A stretch of 64,000 bases of DNA from Roseibium litorale (GCF_014842915.1 NZ_JACYXI010000017.1:27829-91828), one strand, 5' to 3'; positions 25,617 to 35,982 are shown, numbered from the stretch's first letter. Notes: a model not told the origin generated them from the sequence alone. Numbers and translations: made by a program.

Positions 25617-26032
25617 CAGATACCTCCGTGTCCAGATCCAGCCATGACATGAAAGTCTGAAGAACCGGTTATTAGGGTATGGACCAGCCAACAGGATCCC
25701 AGCCGCATTCACCCGGCCGGATACGGCCGGAAAAGCCTCGGGAGCGGCCCGCACCGGCCATCTTTGTGAACCCTGACCCTAAGTATCGGTTTGGCAATCT
25801 GGCAAAAGCATTCAAAAAACGCTAAGTGTGTCATACGGGTGCCCGGTAAATTGATGAGTTTGAGATCAATCAATTTCCGGAACCGGTATAGCCTATAAGG
25901 TGCGCTTCATAGGCAGGGGCAAAAGCGCGGTAAGGCGGGACGGAATGCCTGGCGCGTCAATCTGCCGTTAGACTTCAACGGGCCGGAGATATACGGTCCG
26001 CCGACAACGCCAGAAAATACAAGGTTCATACA
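25617..26032. other. Divergent promoter region of the receiver gene and hemA
   Basis: 416 bases without a gene. It holds the FixK-type box at 25860 and overlapping inverted repeats around it (ATTGAT/ATCAAT at 25850-25870). I see no coding ORF with a plausible ribosome site. Confidence 0.6.
25860..25873. promoter_or_regulatory. FixK/FNR-type box upstream of hemA
   Basis: TTGAGATCAATCAA fits TTGAN-N4-NTCAA with one deviation from the perfect TTGAT-N4-ATCAA. It lies 160 bases before hemA. The same TTGAG left half occurs in the hemN box. Oxygen control of hemA by FixK/FnrL is known in related bacteria; here it is inferred. Confidence 0.6.
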
Positions 26033-27319
26033 ATGAACTATGAGGAAACCTTTGAACGCGCCATCGATGCCTTGCGGCAGGAAAAGCGTTACCGGTTTTT
26101 TGCAGATCTCGAACGAATCGCGGGGGAGTTTCCCAAGGCGATTTGGCGTGCTGAAAATGGTCTGGAGCGCAAAATTACGGTCTGGTGCTCCAACGACTAT
26201 CTCGGCATGGGACAACATCCCGACGTAATCGAAGCCATGACCGCGACCGCGCAGAAAATGGGTGCGGGCGCAGGCGGCACGCGGAACATTTCCGGGACAA
26301 CCCATCCCCTGGTCCAGCTCGAAGTTGAGCTTGCAGACCTTCATGGCAAGGAAGCTGCCCTGGTCTTCACCTCGGGCTTCGTTTCCAACGAGGCTGGCAT
26401 TTCGACCATTGCCAAGCTTCTGCCGGACTGCCTCATCCTTTCCGATCAGCTGAACCATGCCTCAATGATCGCGGGTGTCCGCGGTTCAGGAGCCAGCAAA
26501 CAGGTCTGGCGGCACAATGACCTTGAGCATCTGGAAGATCTGCTGAAGGCTGCCGGCAAGGACCGGGCAAAACTGATCGTGTTCGAATCCGTTTATTCCA
26601 TGGACGGGGACGTCGCGCCGATCGAGCGCATTGCCGATCTCGCCGACAAGTACAACGCCATGACCTACATTGATGAGGTCCATGCAGTCGGCATGTATGG
26701 CGAGCGTGGAGCAGGCATTTGCGAGCGCGATGGCGTCATGGACCGGATCGACGTTATCGAGGGCACACTGGCCAAGGCCTTCGGCGTGATGGGCGGATAC
26801 ATCGCCTCCAGCCAGGCTCTGGTTGACGCAGTGCGCTCCTACGCACCGGGCTTCATCTTCACCACGGCCATTCCGCCTGCACTTGCTGCTGCCGCCTGCA
26901 CCTCGATTCGCCATCTGAAGGCATCAAAGAGCGAGCGAGAAGGCCAGCAGCGCCAGGCACAGCGTACAAAGGAAGTGCTGCGGGAGGCCGGCCTGCCGGT
27001 GATGCAGTCAGATACCCATATCGTTCCGGTTCTGGTGGGCAACCCGGATCTGTGCAAGAAGGCCAGCGACATGCTGCTCGACAAGCACGGCATCTATATC
27101 CAGCCGATCAATTATCCCACCGTGCCGCGCGGCACGGAACGCCTGCGCATCACGCCAACGCCGCTTCACGACGATGCTCTGGTCGAGCACCTGCGCGATG
27201 CCTTGGTGGATGTGTGGGAAGTTCTGGGCCTGCCGAAAGGCACCGTCGATGACAATTGCAACATCGTTGACGCCAATGGCAATGTCGCCCAGGCGATCTA
27301 TCCGGCTGCTGGCGGCTGA
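26033..27319 (+). CDS. hemA: 5-aminolevulinate synthase
   Basis: 428 residues, full length. It condenses glycine and succinyl-CoA to 5-aminolevulinate with PLP, the first step of haem and tetrapyrrole synthesis by the Shemin route, which is typical of Alphaproteobacteria. The PLP Lys is K248 in GTLAKAFG; the Asp of YIDEVHAVG and the glycine-rich [14 protein letters not shown] also match. The start [10 protein letters not shown] is the usual one. A FixK-type box upstream ties it to the low-oxygen regulon downstream; a hairpin terminator follows. Confidence 0.96.
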   Translation: MNYEETFERAIDALRQEKRYRFFADLERIAGEFPKAIWRAENGLERKITVWCSNDYLGMGQHPDVIEAMTATAQKMGAGAGGTRNISGTTHPLVQLEVELADLHGKEAALVFTSGFVSNEAGISTIAKLLPDCLILSDQLNHASMIAGVRGSGASKQVWRHNDLEHLEDLLKAAGKDRAKLIVFESVYSMDGDVAPIERIADLADKYNAMTYIDEVHAVGMYGERGAGICERDGVMDRIDVIEGTLAKAFGVMGGYIASSQALVDAVRSYAPGFIFTTAIPPALAAAACTSIRHLKASKSEREGQQRQAQRTKEVLREAGLPVMQSDTHIVPVLVGNPDLCKKASDMLLDKHGIYIQPINYPTVPRGTERLRITPTPLHDDALVEHLRDALVDVWEVLGLPKGTVDDNCNIVDANGNVAQAIYPAAGG

Positions 27320-27363
27320 CAGATCGAACGCAAGCGGCGGCGCTTGAAAATTGTTAACATTTG

Positions 27364-27395
27364 CGGGCCGGCAGGCGACTGTCGGCCCGTTTTGT
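27364..27395 (+). terminator. Terminator after hemA
   Basis: A CGGGCCG/CGGCCCG stem with a 12-base loop followed by TTTTGTT, 45 bases after the hemA stop. Confidence 0.8.
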
Positions 27396-27752
27396 TATGG
27401 ATCCACAAAAGCTGCATGCCGTTTTCCCACAAGCGATGGAAACCGCGGGCAGGCTGTTTCGTTCAGGGAAACCTGGCTTCCGATCGGCACCGCAATCGGG
27501 CCACACACATGAAAGCGATAATTCTCCATATAAGTCAGAAACTTAAATGAAACATGGCATTTCTGGCGAGTGGTAAAAATGAAACTTTTAGGAAAAATGC
27601 CCTCCAGATTTCACGCCTTGGTAAAGTTGCGAGCCATTAACAACTTCTGACAAGGGATTTTAACCTCCTCTTCAGGGCTTGAGCACAGGATGCTCGCAAT
27701 CCGCCGAAACGATCGTGCGGAGCATTTGGGCTATTTAGAAGGGTGAGTGACG
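27396..27752. other. Gene-poor gap after hemA
   Basis: 357 AT-richer bases. The only structure I see is a possible promoter-like stretch near 27635-27665 (TTAACAAC, then TTTTAACC) before the small ORF at 27753. ORFs here lack ribosome sites and overlap the terminator. Confidence 0.45.
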
Positions 27753-27923
27753 GTGACCCGTACGATCTTACAACAGAAGACCGCTCCGGAGCCGTTCGTC
27801 GCCGCCAGCCCGAGGGCTGGCAAAACGACGCCTCGTTTGCGCGAAAACCTGTTGCTTCTCTCCGGACTCGGCCTGCTTGCGGTCGCCGCAACCATGGTCC
27901 TGAGCACAATCATTTCCGGCTGA
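27753..27923 (+). CDS. Small single-membrane-helix protein, hypothetical
   Basis: 56 residues from GTG with AAGGG about nine bases upstream. A basic, Pro/Thr-rich N-terminal half (to about residue 30) is followed by one strong hydrophobic helix (LLLLSGLGLLAVAATMVLS) and a short end. The positive-inside rule predicts a cytoplasmic N-terminus. It converges on ccoS with a 50-base gap. I do not recognise the family. A competing GTG ORF in another frame (from 27743) has no such order, so I prefer this one. Confidence 0.42.
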   Translation: MTRTILQQKTAPEPFVAASPRAGKTTPRLRENLLLLSGLGLLAVAATMVLSTIISG

Positions 27924-27973
27924 CAGATCCGGCGGAACCGGGGAACCCGCTGTCCTTGGCCGCCGTATCGCGC

Positions 27974-28150
27974 TCAGCGTCTGGAACCGTCCTGACGCTG
28001 ATCATCTGGCAGATCATCATCATTCAGAATGCGCCACTTTGCGCCTTCCAGATCATCATATTGCCCTGACTTCAGGCTCCAGAGGAAGGCGGCAAGCCCC
28101 AGACCTCCCAGGAAGAGCGCAACAGGGATCAAGTAGATCAGAACAGACAC
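27974..28150 (-). CDS. ccoS: cbb3-type cytochrome oxidase assembly protein CcoS
   Basis: 58 residues from a GTG with AGGAG upstream. One N-terminal membrane helix (LIYLIPVALFLGGLGLAAFLW) is followed by SGQYDDLEGAKWRIL and an acidic DDDLPDDQ stretch, the standard CcoS/FixS pattern. It is needed for insertion of cofactors into CcoN. It is the last gene of ccoGHIS, 11 bases after ccoI. Confidence 0.92.
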   Translation of the reverse strand: MSVLIYLIPVALFLGGLGLAAFLWSLKSGQYDDLEGAKWRILNDDDLPDDQRQDGSRR

Positions 28151-28161
28151 GGCACGGGCTC

Positions 28162-30378
28162 CTAGCGGCTCTCGCTGACGTTGGCCCAGCGAAGCCGCAG
28201 GGCGTTCGCCGTCACCGCCAGAGAAGACAGCGACATGGCGACTGCTGCGAGCAGCGGTGTCACGAAACCTGCAACGGCGACCGGTACGGCTATGACATTG
28301 TAGACAGCGGAGATCCAGAGATTTTGCTCGATCGCCTGCCGCGCCTTGCGGGACAGAACCAAGGCATCGGCGACCGGCTGCAGCTTGTCACTCAGGAAAA
28401 CCGCATCCGCAGCCGCCTGGGAAAGATGAACGGCCGAGACCGGCGACATGGAGACATAGGCACCGGCCAGAGCCGGAGCGTCGTTTAGTCCATCCCCGAC
28501 CATCAAGACCTTGCGGCCGCTTTCCTTCAGCTCTTCCAACCGGGCAATCTTGTCGGCGGGTTTCAGGCCCGCCTGCCAATTGGCAATACCAAGGTCCTCT
28601 GCGGCCATGCGAACCGCCCCTTCTCTGTCGCCGGACAGAATCTCGATCTCGTAGCCTCTGTCCTGAAGCTGCCGGATCACCTGGATTGCATCGGACTTCA
28701 GGCTCTGGCCAAGCGGCAGAAGAGCTGCAGGCGCCTCGCCATAGCGGACAGCGATCAGAGAAGCCCCCGCATGCCGGGCAGACATTGCTGCCAGTTCCGG
28801 CTCATTGACGCCGCAGAACACCGGACTGCCCAGACGCAGGGTCTTTCCCTGCGCCACGGTTTCAACACCAGCTCCGGTGACTTCCCGGACATCAGCGAAG
28901 GGAATCGCGCTGCCAGCCCTTTCCGCAAGAGCGCGCGACAACGGGTGGCGGCTCGACAACGCCAGCCGGCATGCCATCGCAAGCAGCTCGGCAGAAACAC
29001 CTTCGCTTTCGATCAGATCGGGAGCTGCGACCGTCAGCGTGCCGGTCTTGTCGAAAACGATCACATCCGCATCGGCCAGACGCTCGATCGCATCGCCGGA
29101 GTTGAGCAGCACGCCGGAGCGGAACAATTGCCCCGAGGCAACCACCTGGACGGCTGGCACGGCAAGACCAAGCGCGCAAGGACAGGTGATGATCAGAACC
29201 GAGATGGCGATCACAAGGGACGGCTGCCAGCCAAGCCCGTAGGCCATCCAGCCGGCAAAGGTGATGGCAGACGCCGTGTGGACAATCGGGGCGTAAAGCC
29301 GGGCAGCCCTGTCGGCAATGCGCACATAAAGAGACTTGGCCTGGGCTGCCGTCTCCAGAAGCCGGTTGACCTCGTCCAGCAGCGTTGCACCGGACGCCGC
29401 GCTGACCCGGAGCTGGAGCGTCCCCTCGCCATTGACCGTACCCGCAAAGACATCAGCACCGGGACCGGCTGCAACAAGCAGTGTTTCCCCGGTGATAAGG
29501 CTCTGATCGATTTCAGAGTTTCCCTGAACAATCCGGCCATCCACCGGGATACGCTCTCCGGCGCTGACCAGAACCAGATCACCGGGTTCGATCTTCGACA
29601 GGGGAACCTCGCGCACCGTGCCATCGGGATTGATACGCGCTGCCACTTCTGCCTTGAGAGCAGCAATGTTCTCGGCGAGGGAGCGCGTCCGCCCGCGCAT
29701 CATGTGGTCCAGATAGCGTCCGACCAAGAGGAAGAACAGCAGCATCACCGCGGATTCAAAATAGACCATGTGCTCATGCTGGATCGTCTGGATCATCGAC
29801 AATCCGGTGGCGAGCAGAACGCCAATCGAAATCGGCACATCCATGTTGAGCCGCCCGGCCCTCACCGCTTTCCAGGCACTGGAAAAGAACACCCTGCCGC
29901 AATAGGCAACGGTCGGCAGTCCGATCAGGGCCGAGAGCCAGTGAAAAAAGTCGCGCGTCTCCGGCGTGATATCCGTGATGTTGCCTGACCAGACCGAGAC
30001 CGACAGGAGCATGATGTTCATGCCAGCAAAGCCGGCGACGGCAAGAGCTCTGAGGAGCTGCTTTCCGGTCTGGTCCTGATACTTCTTTTGAGTGGCCGGA
30101 TCGAAGGGATGCGCCGTGTAGCCGAGCCGGGACAATTCCGAGATGATGTCATCCGGAGAGGTCTGGTGCTTGATCCATTCCACCGCGAGGCGGTGGCTGG
30201 TCAGGTTCACCCGGGCATTGACGAGCCCGGGCAACCTTGAAAGACCGCGCTCAATGTCGCCCATGCAGGCGGCACAGGTGATGCCCTCCACTGCCAGATC
30301 CATGTGGACCACCCCGTCTTCCGCGCCTTCCCGGGCCGGGGTGGTGAAGGCATCCCAATCGCGCATATGCACGGTCAC
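28162..30378 (-). CDS. ccoI: Copper-exporting P-type ATPase CcoI (FixI)
   Basis: 738 residues from a GTG with GAGG six bases upstream. An N-terminal metal-binding domain has GITCAAC (Cys35, Cys38). Eight membrane helices include the CPC motif in ITCPCALGLA. The phosphorylated Asp is in DKTGTLT, with TGE (SLITGET), the HP motif (SSRHPLS) and GDGLND also present. It moves copper across the inner membrane for the CuB centre of the cbb3 oxidase and is not a detoxification pump. It lies 9 bases after ccoH. Confidence 0.95.
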   Translation of the reverse strand: MTVHMRDWDAFTTPAREGAEDGVVHMDLAVEGITCAACMGDIERGLSRLPGLVNARVNLTSHRLAVEWIKHQTSPDDIISELSRLGYTAHPFDPATQKKYQDQTGKQLLRALAVAGFAGMNIMLLSVSVWSGNITDITPETRDFFHWLSALIGLPTVAYCGRVFFSSAWKAVRAGRLNMDVPISIGVLLATGLSMIQTIQHEHMVYFESAVMLLFFLLVGRYLDHMMRGRTRSLAENIAALKAEVAARINPDGTVREVPLSKIEPGDLVLVSAGERIPVDGRIVQGNSEIDQSLITGETLLVAAGPGADVFAGTVNGEGTLQLRVSAASGATLLDEVNRLLETAAQAKSLYVRIADRAARLYAPIVHTASAITFAGWMAYGLGWQPSLVIAISVLIITCPCALGLAVPAVQVVASGQLFRSGVLLNSGDAIERLADADVIVFDKTGTLTVAAPDLIESEGVSAELLAMACRLALSSRHPLSRALAERAGSAIPFADVREVTGAGVETVAQGKTLRLGSPVFCGVNEPELAAMSARHAGASLIAVRYGEAPAALLPLGQSLKSDAIQVIRQLQDRGYEIEILSGDREGAVRMAAEDLGIANWQAGLKPADKIARLEELKESGRKVLMVGDGLNDAPALAGAYVSMSPVSAVHLSQAAADAVFLSDKLQPVADALVLSRKARQAIEQNLWISAVYNVIAVPVAVAGFVTPLLAAVAMSLSSLAVTANALRLRWANVSESR

Positions 30379-30387
30379 GGCAAACCT

Positions 30388-30900
30388 CTACTCTTTCAGG
30401 AACACGCGGTTTTCAGACAGGAAGAGCCGCTCACCATTCTGGGTGGCCTCCACTTCCAGCTGCCAGTTTCCCGCCGGAAGAGCGTCAGCCTGCGCCTTGT
30501 AGACACCGCTTTCAGTCTCGCTCAGTGCCACGACGACATCCTGCCCCTCATAGACAGGATGCTTCAGTCTGGCGGTAAAGGCCAGACCCGTCAGCGGTGC
30601 TCCGGTCTTGTCGCGGGCTTCCACGCGGACTTCACCCGATCCGGACAGGCCACGGATCAGATCGACGCCGACCTTCCAGCCACGCTCGCGCTGAGCTTCA
30701 GCCGCCGCAATCGTCTGATTGTACTCCTGACCGGCCTTGTAGGAACTTTCCACGACCACCCCGGGGAATGTCCCCAGGGCGACCCAGATGAAGATCCCAT
30801 TGACGAGAAAGACCAGCCCGAAAAAGCAGATCAGCCACATCAGGACACCGCGCCCGGTCAGTTCACGCGCTGGCTTCACGCCAGATACAGTGTGTGTCAT
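30388..30900 (-). CDS. ccoH: cbb3 oxidase assembly protein CcoH (FixH)
   Basis: 170 residues from MTHTVSG, with AGGA eight bases upstream; the ATG nine bases earlier sits on that site. One membrane helix (LMWLICFFGLVFLVNGIFIWVAL) leads to a periplasmic domain with the FixH pattern (YKAGQEYNQTIAAAEAQRERGW). It stabilises the oxidase complex during assembly. 21 bases after ccoG. Confidence 0.93.
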   Translation of the reverse strand: MTHTVSGVKPARELTGRGVLMWLICFFGLVFLVNGIFIWVALGTFPGVVVESSYKAGQEYNQTIAAAEAQRERGWKVGVDLIRGLSGSGEVRVEARDKTGAPLTGLAFTARLKHPVYEGQDVVVALSETESGVYKAQADALPAGNWQLEVEATQNGERLFLSENRVFLKE

Positions 30901-30921
30901 CGTTTCCATCCTGCGTCTGCC

Positions 30922-32376
30922 TCACGGCGCCTTGAAGAAGTCTTTTGCCGTCACGACCTCGCCCATCACGGATTCGGTCAGACGGAAGACAATCGGCGTG
31001 CTTTCCGGCATCTTCGTACCTGCGGGAGAGGTGACCAGCACGCGCAATTCGCGAGTCTGATCCGGACCGATTTCAATGATCGGCCGGTCTGCAAAGGTAG
31101 TATCCACCCCGACAGCCTCAACCTTAGTGCCCTGCGGCATGCCTTCCACATGGAGCATGAAGTGCCTTGTATGGGTCCGTTTGTTGAGCAGACGGACAGA
31201 ATACCCGTTCCGGATGGAACCATCTGTCTGCACCACATAGATCGGATTGCGGTCATGCAGCACGTTGATCCCGGCAAAGTCGCGGGTCAGCAGCGCTGCG
31301 AGCATGATCAGTCCGACAGCGGCAATCACAGCCGCATAGATGATCGTGCGCGGGCGCACGATGCTGTAGACAGGGTCCTTGCCCTCAACACGGCGCTGGA
31401 TATTCTCGTCGGTGTCATACCCGATCAAGCCGGTTGGCTTTCCGACCTTGACCATCACGGCGTCGCAGGCATCGATGCAAAGGCCGCACTGAATGCAGTC
31501 AAGCTGCAAGCCATTGCGGATATCAACCCCCGTCGGGCAGGCATGGAAACACTGGGCGCAGTCCACGCAGTCGCCCGCCGGAAGTCCCGCAGCTGCAAGC
31601 TGCTTGTTGTGCTTGAGCGATCCGCGCGGTTCGCCGCGGTCCCAGCGGTATGTGACGTTCAGCGCCTTTTCGTCGGTCAAGGCTGCCTGGATGCGGGGCC
31701 AGGGGCACATATAGATGCACACCTGTTCGCGCATGAACCCGGCAAGCAGGTAGGTCGTGGTGGTAAGGATGCCAATCCAGAGATAGGCACTCCAGGGTGC
31801 CTGGAACGTCGCGAGTTCATAAACCAGGGTCGGAGCGTCAGCGAAATAGAGCACCCAGGCCCCGCCGGTCCACCAGGCGACCATCAGCCAGAGGAAGTGC
31901 TTCGTAGCCCGCTTGCCGATTTTGCCGAACGTCCAGGGATCCCTGTCGAGCGCCATACGCTCACGGCGGTCGCCTTCAACCTTGCGTTCGATGAACAGGA
32001 AAAGATCGGTCCATACGGTCTGAGGGCACAGATAGCCGCACCAGATACGTCCAGCCACCGCGTTCATCAGGAACAAGGTGACTGCTGCCAGGATCAGCAG
32101 ACCCGTGAGGTAATAGACCTCCTGGGGCCAGATCTCGATGAAGAAGAAGTAAGCGCGGCGTCCGGTCATATCGACCAGAACGGCCTGATCGGGGGCATTC
32201 GGTCCGCGGTCATAGCGGATGAAGGGCAGGAAATAGTAGATTCCGAGAGTGATAAAGAGCAGGGCCCACTTGATCTTCCGGAAGAGTCCATGGACTGCCA
32301 TCGGATAGATCTTCTTGGCAGACGCGAACCATTCCTCAGGTTCGCCACCGTGCCCGTGTTCGGTGTCGGCGCTCAT
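30922..32376 (-). CDS. ccoG: Membrane ferredoxin-like protein CcoG (FixG)
   Basis: 484 residues from MSADTEHG with AGGA upstream. Several membrane helices (about residues 35-220) surround two 4Fe-4S motifs: CVDCAQCFHACPTG and CIQCGLCIDACD. A periplasmic Ig-like C-terminal domain follows a late helix (IIYAAVIAAVGLIMLAALL). CcoG reduces Cu(II) to Cu(I) for oxidase assembly in studied relatives. It begins ccoGHIS, 158 bases after ccoP and beyond a terminator, so it may have its own promoter. Confidence 0.95.
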   Translation of the reverse strand: MSADTEHGHGGEPEEWFASAKKIYPMAVHGLFRKIKWALLFITLGIYYFLPFIRYDRGPNAPDQAVLVDMTGRRAYFFFIEIWPQEVYYLTGLLILAAVTLFLMNAVAGRIWCGYLCPQTVWTDLFLFIERKVEGDRRERMALDRDPWTFGKIGKRATKHFLWLMVAWWTGGAWVLYFADAPTLVYELATFQAPWSAYLWIGILTTTTYLLAGFMREQVCIYMCPWPRIQAALTDEKALNVTYRWDRGEPRGSLKHNKQLAAAGLPAGDCVDCAQCFHACPTGVDIRNGLQLDCIQCGLCIDACDAVMVKVGKPTGLIGYDTDENIQRRVEGKDPVYSIVRPRTIIYAAVIAAVGLIMLAALLTRDFAGINVLHDRNPIYVVQTDGSIRNGYSVRLLNKRTHTRHFMLHVEGMPQGTKVEAVGVDTTFADRPIIEIGPDQTRELRVLVTSPAGTKMPESTPIVFRLTESVMGEVVTAKDFFKAP

Positions 32377-32466
32377 GCCGTCCGTCCTTCTGTTCCGGAT
32401 CCTGCCCCAAAAGGATCCTATGGGTACCGGCACGAGCAAGCTTGCCGCCCGTGCTGTTTCCTAAAT

Positions 32467-32500
32467 ATCCGGCGCAAAGCACTGCTGCCTTGCGCCGGAT
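32467..32500 (-). terminator. Terminator after ccoNOQP
   Basis: A perfect 11-base stem (ATCCGGCGCAA / TTGCGCCGGAT) with a 12-base loop, 34 bases after the ccoP stop, followed by ATTTAG on the minus strand. It separates ccoNOQP from ccoGHIS. Confidence 0.75.
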
Positions 32501-32534
32501 CAAAACCGGTCAGTTTCCGGTCGGATTTTCTGCC

Positions 32535-33413
32535 TTACTGGCCACCACCGAAGGAGTGGACGTAGACGGCGAGCGACTTGATGGTCGCAGGGTCCAGACG
32601 GCCTTCCCATGCCGGCATGACGCCGTTATGCGGGTTGGTAACCTGGGCCTTGATCGCTGCCAGGGACTTTCCATAGAGGTAAGTCGCCGCGGTCAGGTTC
32701 GGTGCGCCCATCTCCTGGGAGCCCTTCAGATCGTCGCCATGGCAAGCCGCGCAATTGTCGGCATAGACCGTGGCACCGGCTGCCAGATCAACGCCCGGCT
32801 CGGTTTCGAGACCGGTCTTGGAGGCCACGAAGTTGGCCACCTGGTCGATCTGCTCCTTAGACAGCAGCTCATCGCGGCCAAAGGCCGGCATGTCGCCGAT
32901 ACGGGCTTCGTCATGGCCGGACCGGATGCCATAAAGCAGAGTCTGCTGGATGTCCTCCATCGTGCCGCCCCACAGCCAGTTGTCATCCTGCAGGTTCGGA
33001 TAGCCCTTGGAGCCGGTCGCGCCGGATCCATGGCACGGTGCGCAGTTGTCGCCGAAAGCGGCTGCCCCGTTGGCATTGGCGAACTCCAGAAGTTCCGGAG
33101 TCGTGCGGATGTCCTCGAAGGAGGCATCCACAAGCTTGGAGCCGATTGCGGCGCGTTCGGTCATACCGGCTTCATAGTCCGCCAGCGCATCTGCGCGCTG
33201 GCTGTAACCCATGACCCCGGCGGTGTAGCCCGAGATCAACGGCCAGGAAGGATAGATCACCCAGTAACCGATCGCCCAGACGATACACACATAGAAGGTG
33301 TACAGCCACCAGCGGGGCAGCGGGTTGTTCAGTTCCTTCAGGCCGTCCCACTCGTGACCGGTGGTCTCGACGCCCGTAATCTTGTCGATTTCTGTCTTGT
33401 GTGTTTCCGACAT
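32535..33413 (-). CDS. ccoP: cbb3 oxidase dihaem cytochrome c subunit CcoP (FixP)
   Basis: 292 residues. The N-terminal helix (YTFYVCIVWAIGYWVIYPSW) anchors two periplasmic cytochrome c domains with haem sites CAPCH and CAACH. Axial Met are in DMPAFG and VMPAW. It passes electrons from the bc1 complex or soluble cytochrome c to CcoO/CcoN. Three bases after ccoQ. Confidence 0.95.
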   Translation of the reverse strand: MSETHKTEIDKITGVETTGHEWDGLKELNNPLPRWWLYTFYVCIVWAIGYWVIYPSWPLISGYTAGVMGYSQRADALADYEAGMTERAAIGSKLVDASFEDIRTTPELLEFANANGAAAFGDNCAPCHGSGATGSKGYPNLQDDNWLWGGTMEDIQQTLLYGIRSGHDEARIGDMPAFGRDELLSKEQIDQVANFVASKTGLETEPGVDLAAGATVYADNCAACHGDDLKGSQEMGAPNLTAATYLYGKSLAAIKAQVTNPHNGVMPAWEGRLDPATIKSLAVYVHSFGGGQ

Positions 33414-33416
33414 GGA

Positions 33417-33572
33417 TCAATCCTCCCGGAACGGGATCTGAGCGGCGTCTTCGAACCCCTTGCGGTTCTTCGGCCACAATGCGTAGGCCAGGACAGCGCC
33501 AAACATGATCATGAAGTAGAGGAGCCCCCAGGTTTGCGCGAAACCTGCAAAGGCAGTGTAGGTCTCATTCAT
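33417..33572 (-). CDS. ccoQ: cbb3 oxidase small subunit CcoQ (FixQ)
   Basis: 51 residues from MNETYTAF. One membrane helix (WGLLYFMIMFGAVLAYALWP) is followed by the family tail (NRKGFEDAAQIPFRED). It stabilises the CcoP association. Four bases after ccoO and three before ccoP. Confidence 0.93.
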   Translation of the reverse strand: MNETYTAFAGFAQTWGLLYFMIMFGAVLAYALWPKNRKGFEDAAQIPFRED

Positions 33573-33576
33573 CGCA

Positions 33577-34311
33577 TCACCTCAGGTTTGCCTTGTCGTC
33601 GTAGATCGAGAAGTCGACGGTGGTGCCGAGCATCTGGAGATAGGCGACGAGTGCGTCCATTTCCGTCACTTCCTTCGGGTTGCCGTCGTAGTCGCGGACG
33701 ACTGCGGCCGGATACCGCTCAAGGAAGGCATCCGCGGCTTCCGTATCAGGTTGAGCCTGGGCCAGGATGTCCTTGGATGCTGCCTCGACCTGATCGGCGG
33801 TGTAAGGCACGCCGATCACTTCGTTGACCGTCAGGTGGCTCTCGATGTCCCGGGTGTTCAGCCGGGTTTCCTTCAGGAAAGGATAGCCGGGCATGATCGA
33901 CGCCGGAACAACAGACCGCGGGTCCATCAGGTGAGCGACGTGCCAGTCGTCGGAATACTTGCCGCCAACGCGGGCAAGGTCCGGACCGGTCCGCTTGGAA
34001 CCCCACTGGAACGGATGATCATACATGGACTCCGCAGCCAGGGAGAAGTGGCCGTACCGCTCCATTTCATCGCGCATCGGACGGATCATCTGCGAGTGGC
34101 AGAGATAGCAGCCTTCACGGATGTAGATGTTGCGGCCCGCCAGTTCCAGCGGCGTATAGGGACGAACGCCCTCGGTCTTCTCAATGGTGCTCTTCAGATA
34201 GAAGAGCGGCGCGATCTCGACCAGGCCGCCGATGGCGACCATGATCAGAATACCGACGAGGAGAACGATCGAGTTCTTTTCGAAGATTTGGTGTTTTGCC
34301 CAAACAGACAT
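33577..34311 (-). CDS. ccoO: cbb3 oxidase monohaem cytochrome c subunit CcoO (FixO)
   Basis: 244 residues. The N-terminal helix ([22 protein letters not shown]) is followed by the haem c site CYLCHSQ and the family segments [14 protein letters not shown] and [15 protein letters not shown]. The Met axial ligand is likely in SIMPGYPF. It carries electrons between CcoP and CcoN. Confidence 0.96.
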   Translation of the reverse strand: MSVWAKHQIFEKNSIVLLVGILIMVAIGGLVEIAPLFYLKSTIEKTEGVRPYTPLELAGRNIYIREGCYLCHSQMIRPMRDEMERYGHFSLAAESMYDHPFQWGSKRTGPDLARVGGKYSDDWHVAHLMDPRSVVPASIMPGYPFLKETRLNTRDIESHLTVNEVIGVPYTADQVEAASKDILAQAQPDTEAADAFLERYPAAVVRDYDGNPKEVTEMDALVAYLQMLGTTVDFSIYDDKANLR

Positions 34312-34326
34312 TTTGTCTCCTCCCCC

Positions 34327-35982
34327 TTATTCGGCTGCAGCCAGGGCGCCGCTCGGGTTGGCTTCGGCTTCAGCAGCCTCGCCGTAACGGACGGTCATCC
34401 AGAGATTGTAGGCCATGATCAGGGAGCCGAGGACGAACAGAGCGCCACCAGCAGCACGGATCACATAGAAGGGGAACATTGCTTCAACGGTTTCGATGAA
34501 CGAGTATTCAAGGAAGCCGAGCTTGTCGTATGCGCGCCACATCAGACCCTGCATGATGCCCGAGACCCACATCGCGGTGATGTAGAGAACGATGCCGAGG
34601 GTCGACAGCCAGAAGTGCCAGTTGACCAGCTTGAGCGAGTAGAGGCTCTTCTTGTTCCACAGCCAGGGAACCAGGCAGTAGAGCGCACCGAAGGAAATGT
34701 AGCCCACCCAGCCCAGAGCACCGGAATGCACATGGCCAATGGTCCAGTCTGTGTAGTGCGACAGTGAGTTGACCGCACGGATGGACATCAGCGGACCTTC
34801 GAAGGTCGACATGCCGTAGAAGGCGACCGACACGACGAGCATACGCAGAACCGGATCGGTTCTCAGCTTGTCCCAGGCACCGGACAGGGTCATCAGACCG
34901 TTGATCATGCCACCCCAGGACGGCATCCATAGGATGACCGAGAAGGTCGCACCAAGGGTCGACGCCCACTGCGGCAGAGCCGTGTAGTGCAGGTGGTGAG
35001 GACCAGCCCAGATATAGATGAAGATCAGAGCCCAGAAGTGAACGATGGACAGGCGGTAGGAGTATACTGGCCGGCCAGCACGCTTCGGAACAAAGTAGTA
35101 CATGATGGCCAGGAAGCCGGCGGTCAGGAAGAAGCCCACCGCGTTGTGGCCGTACCACCACTGAACCATGGCGTCCTGCACACCGGACCAGACGATGTAG
35201 GACTTGGTCCCGAACACCGACACCGGAATGGTGGCGTTGTTGACCAGGTGCAGCATCGCAATGGTGACGATGAAGGCCAGGTAGAACCAGTTGGCCACAT
35301 AGATGTGCGGCTCCTTGCGCTTCCACAAGGTTCCCAGGAACAGCATCAGATATGCCACCCAGACAATGGTCAGCCACAAATCGGCGTACCATTCCGGCTC
35401 GGCGTATTCCTTGCCTTCCGTCACGCCCAGCAGGTAGCCCGTACCGGCGATCACGATGAAAGCATTATAGCCGATGATCACAAACCACGGCAGAACGCGG
35501 CCCGGCATGCGGGCGCGGGAGGTGCGCTGGACCACATACATGGAGGTTGCCAGAAGCACGTTGCCGCCAAAGGCGAAGATCACTGCGGAGGTATGCAGCG
35601 GACGCAGGCGGCCGAAATTCGTCCAGGGAAGGTCGAAGTTCAAAGCGGGCCAAGCCAGCTGGGACGCAATAATCAGACCCACGGTGAAGCCTGCAATACC
35701 CCAGAACATGGCTGCAACGGTGCCGAATTTGACCGGCCCCATGTTGTAGTTCGGCTTGCCGTTGATCTCCTGAGGAGCCAGCTCGCCGTTGCTGTCAAAG
35801 TAAGTTTTGAAGATGGCGAATACGCCGCCGGCAGCCACAAGGGCTCCGATCGTTGCGTGAAACGCCATCACTTGGTCGTATGTTTTGCCTGCTACGATTA
35901 GGCAGGCGAATGCCAACACCACAAGGAAAGCTGCGAAAAGTCCTTCCTCGAGCGTGATGAGTCTGGCCTTTGTCTGTGCCAT
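34327..35982 (-). CDS. ccoN: cbb3 oxidase catalytic subunit I CcoN (FixN)
   Basis: 551 residues with about twelve membrane helices and the haem-copper oxidase His ligands: [15 protein letters not shown] (haem b), [12 protein letters not shown] with the Tyr near CuB, GPHHLHY (CuB) and the late [15 protein letters not shown] pair. It reduces oxygen to water and pumps protons at very low oxygen. First gene of ccoNOQP, with a perfect FixK box 80 bases upstream. Confidence 0.97.
   Translation of the reverse strand: MAQTKARLITLEEGLFAAFLVVLAFACLIVAGKTYDQVMAFHATIGALVAAGGVFAIFKTYFDSNGELAPQEINGKPNYNMGPVKFGTVAAMFWGIAGFTVGLIIASQLAWPALNFDLPWTNFGRLRPLHTSAVIFAFGGNVLLATSMYVVQRTSRARMPGRVLPWFVIIGYNAFIVIAGTGYLLGVTEGKEYAEPEWYADLWLTIVWVAYLMLFLGTLWKRKEPHIYVANWFYLAFIVTIAMLHLVNNATIPVSVFGTKSYIVWSGVQDAMVQWWYGHNAVGFFLTAGFLAIMYYFVPKRAGRPVYSYRLSIVHFWALIFIYIWAGPHHLHYTALPQWASTLGATFSVILWMPSWGGMINGLMTLSGAWDKLRTDPVLRMLVVSVAFYGMSTFEGPLMSIRAVNSLSHYTDWTIGHVHSGALGWVGYISFGALYCLVPWLWNKKSLYSLKLVNWHFWLSTLGIVLYITAMWVSGIMQGLMWRAYDKLGFLEYSFIETVEAMFPFYVIRAAGGALFVLGSLIMAYNLWMTVRYGEAAEAEANPSGALAAAE

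Noticed and set aside
27344..27550. 68-residue ORF after hemA
   Set aside because: It contains the hemA terminator hairpin and has no ribosome site.
27743..28069. 108-residue GTG ORF overlapping the small membrane protein and ccoS
   Set aside because: No order or motif, and it runs antisense into ccoS; the frame from 27753 has a signal-like helix.
30304..32565. 753-residue plus-strand ORF across ccoH and ccoG
   Set aside because: Both minus-strand genes are unmistakable; the long ORF is only a reading-frame shadow.
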